In this document: piece after piece, positions 1 through 5,208 of the stretch
How positions within the stretch are numbered: the first letter of the stretch is position 1
Layout of the letters: each line of letters begins with the position of its first letter
Source: an uncultured Clostridia bacterium
GTDB lineage: Bacteria; Bacillota; Clostridia; Christensenellales; Borkfalkiaceae
DNA length: 7,035 bases
Reading direction: 5' to 3'
NCBI GenBank assembly: GCA_947177495.1
Contig: CAMWUS010000072.1
Location: forward strand, 1 to 7,035
The notes under the pieces: generated by a model
Told to the model about the DNA's origin: nothing
The model's input: only the letters and a program-made list of their open reading frames with translations
Database searches by the model: none
Translations under genes and position numbers: made by a program

Positions 1-148
1 CCTTATCCGCTACGGGATTGGGAGAAAAACGGAACACGGGAAATTCGTAATTTTCAACCGCACAGCTCACGCCGTACGTTGCGCTTGTGATAAGACGGAT
101 TTTTTGTTCAAGCGACATCTTGAAAATCAGCCCTTTGTTCTTGATCAT
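1..148 (-). CDS. Partial CDS (5' end only), possible glycoside hydrolase family 3 N-terminus
   Basis: An open frame starts at ATG 146-148 (minus strand) and stays open for 49 codons to the left edge. AAGGAG at 155-160 lies 6 nt upstream of the ATG, and a promoter lies about 60 nt further upstream, so this is a real gene start. The visible peptide begins MIKNKGLIFKMSLEQKIRLI and continues with a segment containing ENYEFPVFRF and then SPNPV. The MSLEQKI segment resembles the opening helix (LTLEEKI) of GH3 beta-glucosidases. The following YEFPVFRFSPNP segment sits roughly where such enzymes carry their first substrate-side loop, but the classic DGP motif is not visible. There is no signal peptide, so a cytoplasmic enzyme is expected. 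That this is a gene is near certain; the GH3 assignment is tentative because only 49 residues are visible. Confidence 0.6.
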   Translation of the reverse strand, partial: MIKNKGLIFKMSLEQKIRLITSATYGVSCAVENYEFPVFRFSPNPVADK

Positions 149-215
149 GGTTGGCTCCTTATGCGATGAAAATACGCCAGAGAATAGAATAACTCACTCT
201 AATAATCCACTGTAT

Positions 216-244
216 ATTGTATCATAAAAAGCGCCGATGGGCAA
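216..244 (-). promoter_or_regulatory. Sigma-A-type promoter of the left-edge gene
   Basis: Read on the minus strand: -35 TTGCCC (239-244), a 17-bp spacer, -10 TACAAT (216-221; 5 of 6 consensus). The predicted start is near 209, giving a leader of about 60 nt that contains AAGGAG before ATG 148. It lies downstream of the terminator at 372-409, so the left gene is an independent unit. Confidence 0.72.
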
Positions 245-371
245 GATATTTACGCAAAAATATAATACTTTTCGCGCATAATCGTTTGCTTTTTCAACCA
301 AACAATCCACTTTTTTCCAAACCCGCCGTTTCCGCTCTTTTATTGCCCCTCTGCTCCCCCGAAAAGGCAAC

Positions 372-409
372 AAAAAAGGAAGGCTCTTGCGTGCCTGCAC
401 GCAAGAGCC
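372..409 (-). terminator. Intrinsic terminator of the flavoprotein operon
   Basis: A perfect 12-bp stem (382-393 paired with 398-409, arm GGCTCTTGCGTG) with a 4-nt loop is followed on the minus strand by TTCC and then six T (377-372). The T-tract lies only on the minus-strand side, so it terminates leftward transcription. It is about 110 nt beyond the stop codon of the gene at 521-2032, the only upstream minus-strand gene, so it most likely ends that operon. Confidence 0.9.
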
Positions 410-520
410 CCCTTTCGAGAGAATATGAAAAAAATTGTTGGATGGTCAAATGCAATCGTGATTACATCTTACCATGCCAAAGTGTTTATTTTGTGAAAAT
501 ACGATTAAAAAACCAAAAAA

Positions 521-2032
521 TCACATATATTTTTTTGCCAAGGCTTCCGCCACGCGCAAGCCGTCTACCGCCGAAGAGGTAATTCCGCCCGAGTACCCGC
601 AGCCCTCGCCACAAGGGTACACGCCCTCAACCGACTGCATATCGTCGCCGCGCAAAATGCGCACGGGCGAGCTTGTACGCGATTCCACTCCCGTGAGCAC
701 GCTCTCGTAATCGGCAAAGCCCATTAGCCGCGTGCCCATATCGGGAAGCGCCGCTTTTAACCCCGCCACAATCGGAGGCGGCAGGATTGCCTGCATGGGC
801 ACAAACTCCGTTCCCGCCGCATAAGTGGGTTTGATTTCGCCGAAATAGTAGCTTTCGCGATCGGAAAGGAAATCGCCCGCAAGCTGTACGGGCGCGCGGT
901 AGCTCCCCGTTGCGCGGTACGCCGCCCGCTCTATCTTGCGCTGATAGGCAACCCCCGCCAAGGGGTGTTCGCTTGCAAAGTCTTCCCGCTTTACCTGTAC
1001 CACGAGCGCGGAATTGGCGTTCCTGCCGTCACGGGCAAAATTGCTCATGCCGTTGACGACGACGCCCCCTTCCTCGCTTGCCGAGGGCACGACCACACCG
1101 CCGGGGCACATACAAAAAGTAAACGCCGCCCGCTCGCCCGCATGGGACACAAGCTTATAGTCTGCGGGGGGAAGCGCGGCGTAACCCGCGCCGTACTGCG
1201 CCCGCCCGACACTCGACTGCAAGTGTTCGATGCGCACGCCCACGGCAAACTCCTTTTGCTCCATTTTCAGCCCTTTGCCGAGGAGCATTTCAAAGGTGTC
1301 CCGCGCGCTGTGCCCGATAGCGAGCACGACCTCGTCCGCCTCTTCCCTGACATTGTTTATCTTCACCGCGCAAAGCTTTCCGTCGCGGAATTCCAAATCG
1401 GTGAGTTTGCTCTGAAAGCGCACTTCCCCGCCCATTGCCACAATGTGCTCGCGCATGCGAACGACGACCTCTTTGAGCTTGTCGCTCCCGATATGGGGCT
1501 TGCCCAAAAAGCCGATTTCCGCAGGCGCGCCGTAGTGCAAAAACAGGCGAATAACTTCTTTATTTAAAGGGGAATTCGTCTGCGTGTTCAGCTTGCCGTC
1601 GGAGAAAGTTCCCGCGCCGCCTTCGCCGAATTGCACGTTGCTTTCGGGGTCGAGCACGCCTTCCCCGCACATTCGCGCAACGTCCTTTTCGCGTTCTTCC
1701 ACAGGCTTACCCCGCTCGATCACAACGGGTTTAACTCCATAGTCGAGTAGCCGTAACGCACAGAATAATCCCGCGGGACCCGTGCCCACCACGACCACGC
1801 GCGGCATGGGTTTTGTAATTTTGGGAAATACGGGCTCGGGCACGAAAACCTCTTCGTCCGCGCACTCCACGCTGTACACAAAACGGATATTGCTTTTGTC
1901 TCGCGCGTCGAGCGATTTCTTTAAAATTTTAAAATATTTCACGGGCGCATGAAGCCGCTTTTCGCAAATTTTCAGGAGCGCGGTTTCTTTTTCGTGCGGG
2001 CGCAAAACGAGGTTGTTGAATTGCAATTTCAT
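521..2032 (-). CDS. COG2509-type FAD-dependent dehydrogenase, 503 aa
   Basis: Predicted cytoplasmic flavoprotein of the uncharacterised FAD-dependent dehydrogenase group COG2509 (NAD(P)/FAD-dependent oxidoreductase); the substrate is unknown. Residues 1-75 form the N-terminal cap domain typical of the group, with KYFKILKKSLDARDKSNIRF. The Rossmann FAD-binding motif GTGPAG is at 83-88, with the ribose-binding acidic residue in VIERG at about 106. Family signatures follow: FGEGGAGTFSDGKLNT (135-150), FAVGVRIEH (262-270), MCPGGVVV (308-315) and NGMS (327-330). The C-terminal FAD motif YPCGEGCGYSGGITSSAVDG is at 472-491. The length is normal for the group. I chose ATG 2032 because the cap domain begins there and GGAGGG lies 6 nt upstream; a 14-codon upstream extension adds only low-complexity sequence inside the preceding gene. 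The start overlaps the preceding stop as ATGA, implying translational coupling. Confidence 0.92.
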   Translation of the reverse strand: MKLQFNNLVLRPHEKETALLKICEKRLHAPVKYFKILKKSLDARDKSNIRFVYSVECADEEVFVPEPVFPKITKPMPRVVVVGTGPAGLFCALRLLDYGVKPVVIERGKPVEEREKDVARMCGEGVLDPESNVQFGEGGAGTFSDGKLNTQTNSPLNKEVIRLFLHYGAPAEIGFLGKPHIGSDKLKEVVVRMREHIVAMGGEVRFQSKLTDLEFRDGKLCAVKINNVREEADEVVLAIGHSARDTFEMLLGKGLKMEQKEFAVGVRIEHLQSSVGRAQYGAGYAALPPADYKLVSHAGERAAFTFCMCPGGVVVPSASEEGGVVVNGMSNFARDGRNANSALVVQVKREDFASEHPLAGVAYQRKIERAAYRATGSYRAPVQLAGDFLSDRESYYFGEIKPTYAAGTEFVPMQAILPPPIVAGLKAALPDMGTRLMGFADYESVLTGVESRTSSPVRILRGDDMQSVEGVYPCGEGCGYSGGITSSAVDGLRVAEALAKKYM

Positions 2033-2044
2033 TCCATACCCTCC
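2029..2044 (-). promoter_or_regulatory. ATGA stop/start overlap with strong RBS (translational coupling)
   Basis: On the minus strand, GGAGGG (2039-2044) lies inside the end of the upstream flavoprotein gene. After 6 nt comes ATGA, in which ATG (2032-2030) starts the downstream gene and TGA (2031-2029) ends the upstream one. This site fixes the start of the 503-aa protein and indicates coupled translation. Confidence 0.9.
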
Positions 2045-3153
2045 GCCACAAGAAACGCCGAAGTAAACGCCCATTGCAGGTTATAACCGCCGCATTCTCC
2101 GTCTACGTTTAAAATTTCGCCCGCGAAATACAAGCCCTTGCAATGTTTGCTCTGCAAGCTTTCGTCCGTCTCGCAAAGGGGAACGCCGCCCCGCGTCGCC
2201 TGCGCCCGCATAAAGCCGAGCGTACCCTCCACGGTAAGCGGAAAACGCTTGATGAGCGCGGCAAGATTTTTGCCGTTTGCACGCTTGCAAAGCGCCCGCG
2301 CAAGTCCGTTATTCACCACGCACAACAGGCTGTCCTCGCCTGCGCAAAGCGAAGTGAGACGTTCCTCGGAAACGTCGGGCAACAAGTCCAAAAGCAGGGT
2401 GTCTCCCTTTTCGGTATACGACGAAGCGCGGAACACCGCGTCGCCCGAAACGCCGTTATCGGTGAACAGAATATCTCCCCGCCCGCTGTAAATTTCTTTG
2501 CCCGCACGCAACACGCGCACAAGCCCGTCTACGCGGATTCCACGTAAGCCGCGCACCTCGTCGGCGCGGCATTTGAGTTGCACGAGCACGGGCGAAAGCG
2601 GCGTAACGGTATGTCCGAACGCCTTTGCAATGGCGTACGCGTTGCCGTCCGTGCCGAAGTTTTCCGCCGCCTTGCCCCCTGCGGCAAGTACCACGCGATC
2701 AACCTCTTCTCTGCCCTTTTCAAGCTCTATAATAAACTTTTCGCCCTTGCGCGAAACGCCCTTTACGAACGCGCCCGTGCGAATCTCCACGCCCGTGCGG
2801 GCAAGTTCTCTGCGGAACAAATCGGTGATCGCCGATGCTTGACGGCTAGCAGGGTATACCCTGCCGCGTGCGTCGGGCAGAAAAATTCCGCCCATGCTTT
2901 CGAGAAATTTTACCGTATCGTTTGCGCCGAAACGCGCCAAAGCGCGGGCGACCTTTTCGTTATCGTCCGAAAAATAATGCGCCTTGCTCATATCGGTATT
3001 CGTTACGTTTCCCTGTCCGTTTCCCGTTGCCGAAAGCTTGCGCCCGAGCCGTTCTCCGCGCTCCAAAACAAGCACGGAAAAGCCCCGCTTTTTGAGCATA
3101 ACGGCAACGCTCATACCCGCCGCGCCGCCGCCGATGACCGCGATTTTTTTCAT
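2029..3153 (-). CDS. HI0933/BaiN-like family NAD(P)/FAD-dependent oxidoreductase, 374 aa
   Basis: Predicted cytoplasmic flavoprotein of the HI0933 (YhiN/BaiN, 'aminoacetone oxidase') family. BaiN of bile-acid-dehydroxylating clostridia belongs here, but most members have no known substrate, so I give no symbol. The FAD Rossmann motif GGGAAG is at 8-13 and the acidic residue in LERG at 31. The family segment GRKLSATGNGQGNVTN spans 37-52, where many members have RCN in place of QGN. VVLAAGG is at 154-160. The C-terminal signature runs from GGVPLCET (322-329) through GLYFAGEILNVDGECGGYNL (340-359). The length is slightly below the roughly 400 aa usual for the family. The start is ATG 3153: a TTG 12 codons upstream coincides with the predicted -35 box and is unlikely to be transcribed. 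No good ribosome binding site precedes ATG 3153, which fits a very short or absent leader. It is the first gene of a two-gene operon. Confidence 0.9.
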   Translation of the reverse strand: MKKIAVIGGGAAGMSVAVMLKKRGFSVLVLERGERLGRKLSATGNGQGNVTNTDMSKAHYFSDDNEKVARALARFGANDTVKFLESMGGIFLPDARGRVYPASRQASAITDLFRRELARTGVEIRTGAFVKGVSRKGEKFIIELEKGREEVDRVVLAAGGKAAENFGTDGNAYAIAKAFGHTVTPLSPVLVQLKCRADEVRGLRGIRVDGLVRVLRAGKEIYSGRGDILFTDNGVSGDAVFRASSYTEKGDTLLLDLLPDVSEERLTSLCAGEDSLLCVVNNGLARALCKRANGKNLAALIKRFPLTVEGTLGFMRAQATRGGVPLCETDESLQSKHCKGLYFAGEILNVDGECGGYNLQWAFTSAFLVAEGME

Positions 3154-3160
3154 AAATATT

Positions 3161-3189
3161 ATCTTACAACAAATATTTCCTTTTGTCAA
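3161..3189 (-). promoter_or_regulatory. Promoter of the flavoprotein operon, possibly leaderless
   Basis: On the minus strand: -35 TTGACA (3184-3189, perfect), a 17-bp spacer, -10 TAAGAT (3161-3166; 4 of 6). The usual 7-8 nt from the -10 places the transcription start at about 3153-3154, on the A of the ATG or one base before it. Confidence 0.65.
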
Positions 3190-3193
3190 TAGT

Positions 3194-3222
3194 TTGACAG
3201 CCGAGGTTTTTTGTGCTATAAT
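3194..3222 (+). promoter_or_regulatory. Perfect consensus promoter of the DUF1508 gene
   Basis: TTGACA (3194-3199), exactly 17 bp, TATAAT (3217-3222), preceded by TGC, an extended -10 element. All 12 core bases match the housekeeping consensus. The predicted start is about 3229-3230, giving a leader of about 127 nt. Its -35 box lies 4 bp from the -35 box of the divergent promoter. Confidence 0.9.
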
Positions 3223-3234
3223 TTGTGCTACAAT
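3211..3234. repeat. Tandem 12-bp direct repeat over the -10 region
   Basis: TTGTGCTATAAT (3211-3222) is followed directly by TTGTGCTACAAT (3223-3234), with one mismatch. The first copy contains the -10 box; the second carries a -10-like TACAAT overlapping the predicted transcription start. Confidence 0.85.
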
Positions 3235-3355
3235 CGGAGAAAACTACTGTAATTCCCCAAATTACGCACTTTTTTCCGCAAATTCGCGTATAAATTACGA
3301 GGGAGTTTTTTAACTTTTCTCGTTGAAATTGATAGAAAACGGAGTGATGAAAATT

Positions 3356-4954
3356 ATGATTTTGGCTACGTCTTTTTGGAATGATATGCTTGAATATCTC
3401 CAAGCGAATCTCTTTTTGACCATTATCTTAGGCGTTCTCCTCGTACTCATTATCATTACGGCAATTTCGCTCGCCGTAACCATTAAGCGCGACAAAAAAC
3501 GCAAGGCGTTGGAAGCGAAAGCGATCGAGGAAGAATTCGTTCCGCAGGAAAATACAACGGAAGAGAGCGCACCCGTCGAGGAAACGACGGTAGCCGAATC
3601 GGAGCCCGTATCGGTATGGGAAGCGGAACCCAAGACCATTCAAGAAGAGCCCGCGGAAGTAACCGAGGAAGAGCCCGAAGAAGAAGCTCCCGCCGAGGAA
3701 GTCCCCGCGGAAGCAACGCCGATTATAGAGGAAGCGCCCGCCGAGGAAGAGCAACCCGCCGCTGAGGAAGAGCCTATCGCGGAGGAACAGCCCGTTGAGG
3801 AAGAACCGATTGCGGAAGAGCCGACGGCGGAAACTTCCGAGCCCGAACCTGAACCCGTACCCGAAGAACCCGCTCAGGAAGAACCTGTAAAATCCGAAGC
3901 GGAAGCAGTTACGGACGAGACGATTGTATGGGCGGGAGAAAGCGGCTTTATCCCCTTCGAATACACGGAGGAAAAAACCGCACCCGTTGAAGAAGAACCC
4001 GAGGCGAAACCCATTCCCAAGGCGAAGAAAACGCCCGCAAAAAAGACGGCTGCGAAAACCGCTTCCGGCGCAAAGAAAACGCAACCTGCAAAAAAGACGG
4101 AAACCGTAAAGAAAGCGGAACCCGCTAAGAAGACCGAACCTAAAAAGAAGGCAGAGCCCGCGAAAAAAGCAGCGCCTGCCAAGGCGACGGAACCCGCTAA
4201 GAAAACGGAAGCTAAAAAGAAGACCGAGCCTGTCAAAAAGGCTGAGCCTGCTAAGAAGACGGAACCTGTTAAAAAGGCAGAACCTGCCAAGAAAGCAGAG
4301 CCTGCAAAAAAGCCCGCTCCCGCTAAGAAAGCCGAGCCTGTTAAAAAGACCGAACCTGCTAAAAAAGCAGAGCCTGTTAAAAAGACCGAACCTGCTAAGA
4401 AAGCGGAGCCTGTTAAAAAGACAGAACCCGCCAAAAAAGCGGAGCCTGCTAAAAAGACAGAACCCGCCAAAAAAGCGGAACCGGTTAAGAAAGCAGAAAC
4501 CGCAAAGGATAAGGAAAACGCTTCCCCTTACAGCGGAAAATGGCGGTTTACGACCAAGAAAAACGGACGCGTAAGCTTTGTGCTCTATGCGTCTAACGGC
4601 GAAAAGATGCTTGCAAGCGGCGGCGACTACGCCTCTCTTGCGGGTGCGAAGAGCGGTATCGCAACCTTTAAACGCAACATCGGCGAAGGCAAGTTCGACA
4701 TCGTGCGCACCAAGTCGGGCGACTTCTTCTTTAAACTGTTCAATGCGAACGGCAGTTTGATGGCAATCAGCTCCGACTACAAAACCCGCAAATCCTGCGA
4801 GAACGCAATGGAATCCACCAAGCGTTTCGCCGCGACTGCGGAAATCATAGAGCCGAAGAAAGCTGCCGCCAAGAAAGCCGAAGCGAAAAAGGCTGAGCCC
4901 AAGAAAGCGGAACCGAAAAAGGACGCTCCCAAAAAGCAACCTGCCAAAAAGTAA
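3356..4954 (+). CDS. Membrane-anchored acidic/lysine-repeat protein with two DUF1508 (YegP-like) repeats, 532 aa
   Basis: Function unknown. One transmembrane helix lies at about residues 17-43 and is followed by KRDKKRK; under the positive-inside rule the rest is cytoplasmic. Residues 54-216 are strongly acidic and rich in E, P and A (EEPAEE-type runs). Residues 222-384 are strongly basic, mostly hexapeptides of the form (A/V)KK(A/T)EP. Residues 391-491 are two consecutive DUF1508 repeats: GKWRFTTKKNGRVSFVLYAS up to GAKSGIATFKRN, then KFDIVRTKSGDFFFKLFNAN up to CENAMESTKRFA. A second lysine-rich tail spans 500-532. DUF1508 (YegP family) is a small tandem-repeat fold of unknown role. The KKAEPA region resembles histone-H1-like bacterial tails, so nucleic-acid binding is an inference. 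ATG 3356 has GGAG 11 nt upstream; ATG 3347 (GGAG only 2 nt away) and TTG 3323 are in-frame alternatives and change only the extreme N-terminus. It is monocistronic, with its own promoter and terminator. Confidence 0.88.
   Translation: MILATSFWNDMLEYLQANLFLTIILGVLLVLIIITAISLAVTIKRDKKRKALEAKAIEEEFVPQENTTEESAPVEETTVAESEPVSVWEAEPKTIQEEPAEVTEEEPEEEAPAEEVPAEATPIIEEAPAEEEQPAAEEEPIAEEQPVEEEPIAEEPTAETSEPEPEPVPEEPAQEEPVKSEAEAVTDETIVWAGESGFIPFEYTEEKTAPVEEEPEAKPIPKAKKTPAKKTAAKTASGAKKTQPAKKTETVKKAEPAKKTEPKKKAEPAKKAAPAKATEPAKKTEAKKKTEPVKKAEPAKKTEPVKKAEPAKKAEPAKKPAPAKKAEPVKKTEPAKKAEPVKKTEPAKKAEPVKKTEPAKKAEPAKKTEPAKKAEPVKKAETAKDKENASPYSGKWRFTTKKNGRVSFVLYASNGEKMLASGGDYASLAGAKSGIATFKRNIGEGKFDIVRTKSGDFFFKLFNANGSLMAISSDYKTRKSCENAMESTKRFAATAEIIEPKKAAAKKAEAKKAEPKKAEPKKDAPKKQPAKK
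4106..4504 (+). repeat. In-gene tandem repeat (18/36-bp unit) encoding KK(A/T)EP hexapeptides
   Basis: This part of the gene is built from 18-bp units encoding (V/A)KK(A/T)EP. From about 4321 to 4490 the units alternate into a 36-bp period (KKAEPV then KKTEPA). Several neighbouring copies are nearly identical at DNA level (for example GAGCCTGTTAAAAAGACCGA occurs twice), while others differ by synonymous changes. Confidence 0.92.
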
Positions 4955-4977
4955 TTTTAACAACTTGCAAACGTTTT

Positions 4978-5019
4978 AAAAAGCATATCGGAAATCCCTC
5001 CGATATGCTTTTTTCTTTT
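4978..5019 (+). terminator. Intrinsic terminator of the DUF1508 gene
   Basis: A 15-bp perfect stem (4978-4992 with 4999-5013; core AGCATATCGGA) and a 6-nt loop AATCCC are followed by an almost pure T stretch (5009-5019). It begins 23 nt after the stop codon. The matching A-run on the left arm means it may also work weakly on the other strand, where no gene points toward it. Confidence 0.95.
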
Positions 5020-5072
5020 GTTCCGCCCTACCGCGTGCGGTTGTTTTTGAAATAAATTTTTATTTTTAAACG

Positions 5073-5096
5073 GCATATCGGAAAAACGCGATATCG
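5073..5096. repeat. Second copy of GCATATCGGAAA beside a CGATATCG palindrome
   Basis: GCATATCGGAAA (5073-5084) repeats exactly the left arm and loop start of the terminator (4983-4994). Just after it is the palindrome CGATATCG (5089-5096), and ATATCG (5075-5080) can pair with CGATAT (5089-5094) across an 8-nt loop. No T-tract follows, so this is not a terminator. It may be a remnant of a duplicated terminator arm or an operator for the downstream operon. Confidence 0.5.
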
Positions 5097-5152
5097 ATAA
5101 CCCTTTTACACGGGCGCAAATAAAAATATTTTTCTTTTTTTGAGGGGAAGCA

Positions 5153-5181
5153 TTGACAAGGCAATACTTATCCTGTACAAT
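5153..5181 (+). promoter_or_regulatory. Promoter of the CE2-like lipoprotein operon
   Basis: TTGACA (5153-5158), a 17-bp spacer, TACAAT (5176-5181; 5 of 6). A T-rich stretch (5129-5140) lies where an UP element would be. The predicted start is about 5188, giving a leader of only about 20 nt containing AGGGAG (5197-5202), 6 nt before ATG 5209. Confidence 0.88.
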
Positions 5182-5208
5182 GAAACTATATAATATAGGG
5201 AGAAATTT

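Larger units (their letters stand above)
149..520. other. Intergenic region with one terminator and one promoter, no credible gene
   Basis: These 372 bases separate two minus-strand transcription units. They contain the hairpin terminator of the flavoprotein operon (372-409) and the promoter and leader of the left-edge gene (149-244). Positions 245-371 and 410-520 are AT-rich with homopolymer runs, and I see no start with a ribosome binding site or conserved protein there. Open frames on both strands cross the terminator or promoter and encode low-complexity basic peptides, so I do not call them. Confidence 0.75.

Noticed and set aside
194..582. Overlapping short open frames on both strands in the left intergenic region (68 and 121 codons)
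   Set aside because: They cross the terminator hairpin or the promoter, or run into the end of the flavoprotein gene, and encode basic low-complexity peptides without a ribosome binding site.
965..1567. Plus-strand open frame of 200 codons inside the COG2509 gene
   Set aside because: It is an antisense shadow of a clearly conserved flavoprotein, with no ribosome binding site or known motif.
2578..3192. Plus-strand open frame of 204 codons inside the HI0933-like gene
   Set aside because: Antisense shadow of a conserved FAD protein; it also runs through the minus-strand promoter.
3874..4470. Minus-strand open frame encoding a hydrophobic FLAGSAFLAGSV-type repeat that resembles a repetitive membrane protein
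   Set aside because: It is a mirror of the 18-bp coding repeat in another frame; the sense frame has a TM anchor, DUF1508 domains, a promoter and a terminator.
3428..4963. Long minus-strand open frame (511 codons) rich in F, L, R and G, antisense to the DUF1508 gene
   Set aside because: It is the complement of the lysine/glutamate-repeat codons (AAG/AAA and GAA/GAG read as CTT/TTT and TTC/CTC), crosses low-complexity sequence, and has no ribosome binding site or recognisable domain.
4966..4979. TGCAAACGTTTTAA, resembling a catabolite-responsive (cre/LacI-type) operator with core AAACGTTT
   Set aside because: It lies between a stop codon and a terminator, over 200 bp upstream of the next start, and misses consensus positions; probably chance in AT-rich sequence.
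5122..5133. AAAAATATTTTT palindrome upstream of the lipoprotein promoter
   Set aside because: AT-only palindromes are expected in such a tract; at most it contributes to an UP-like element.
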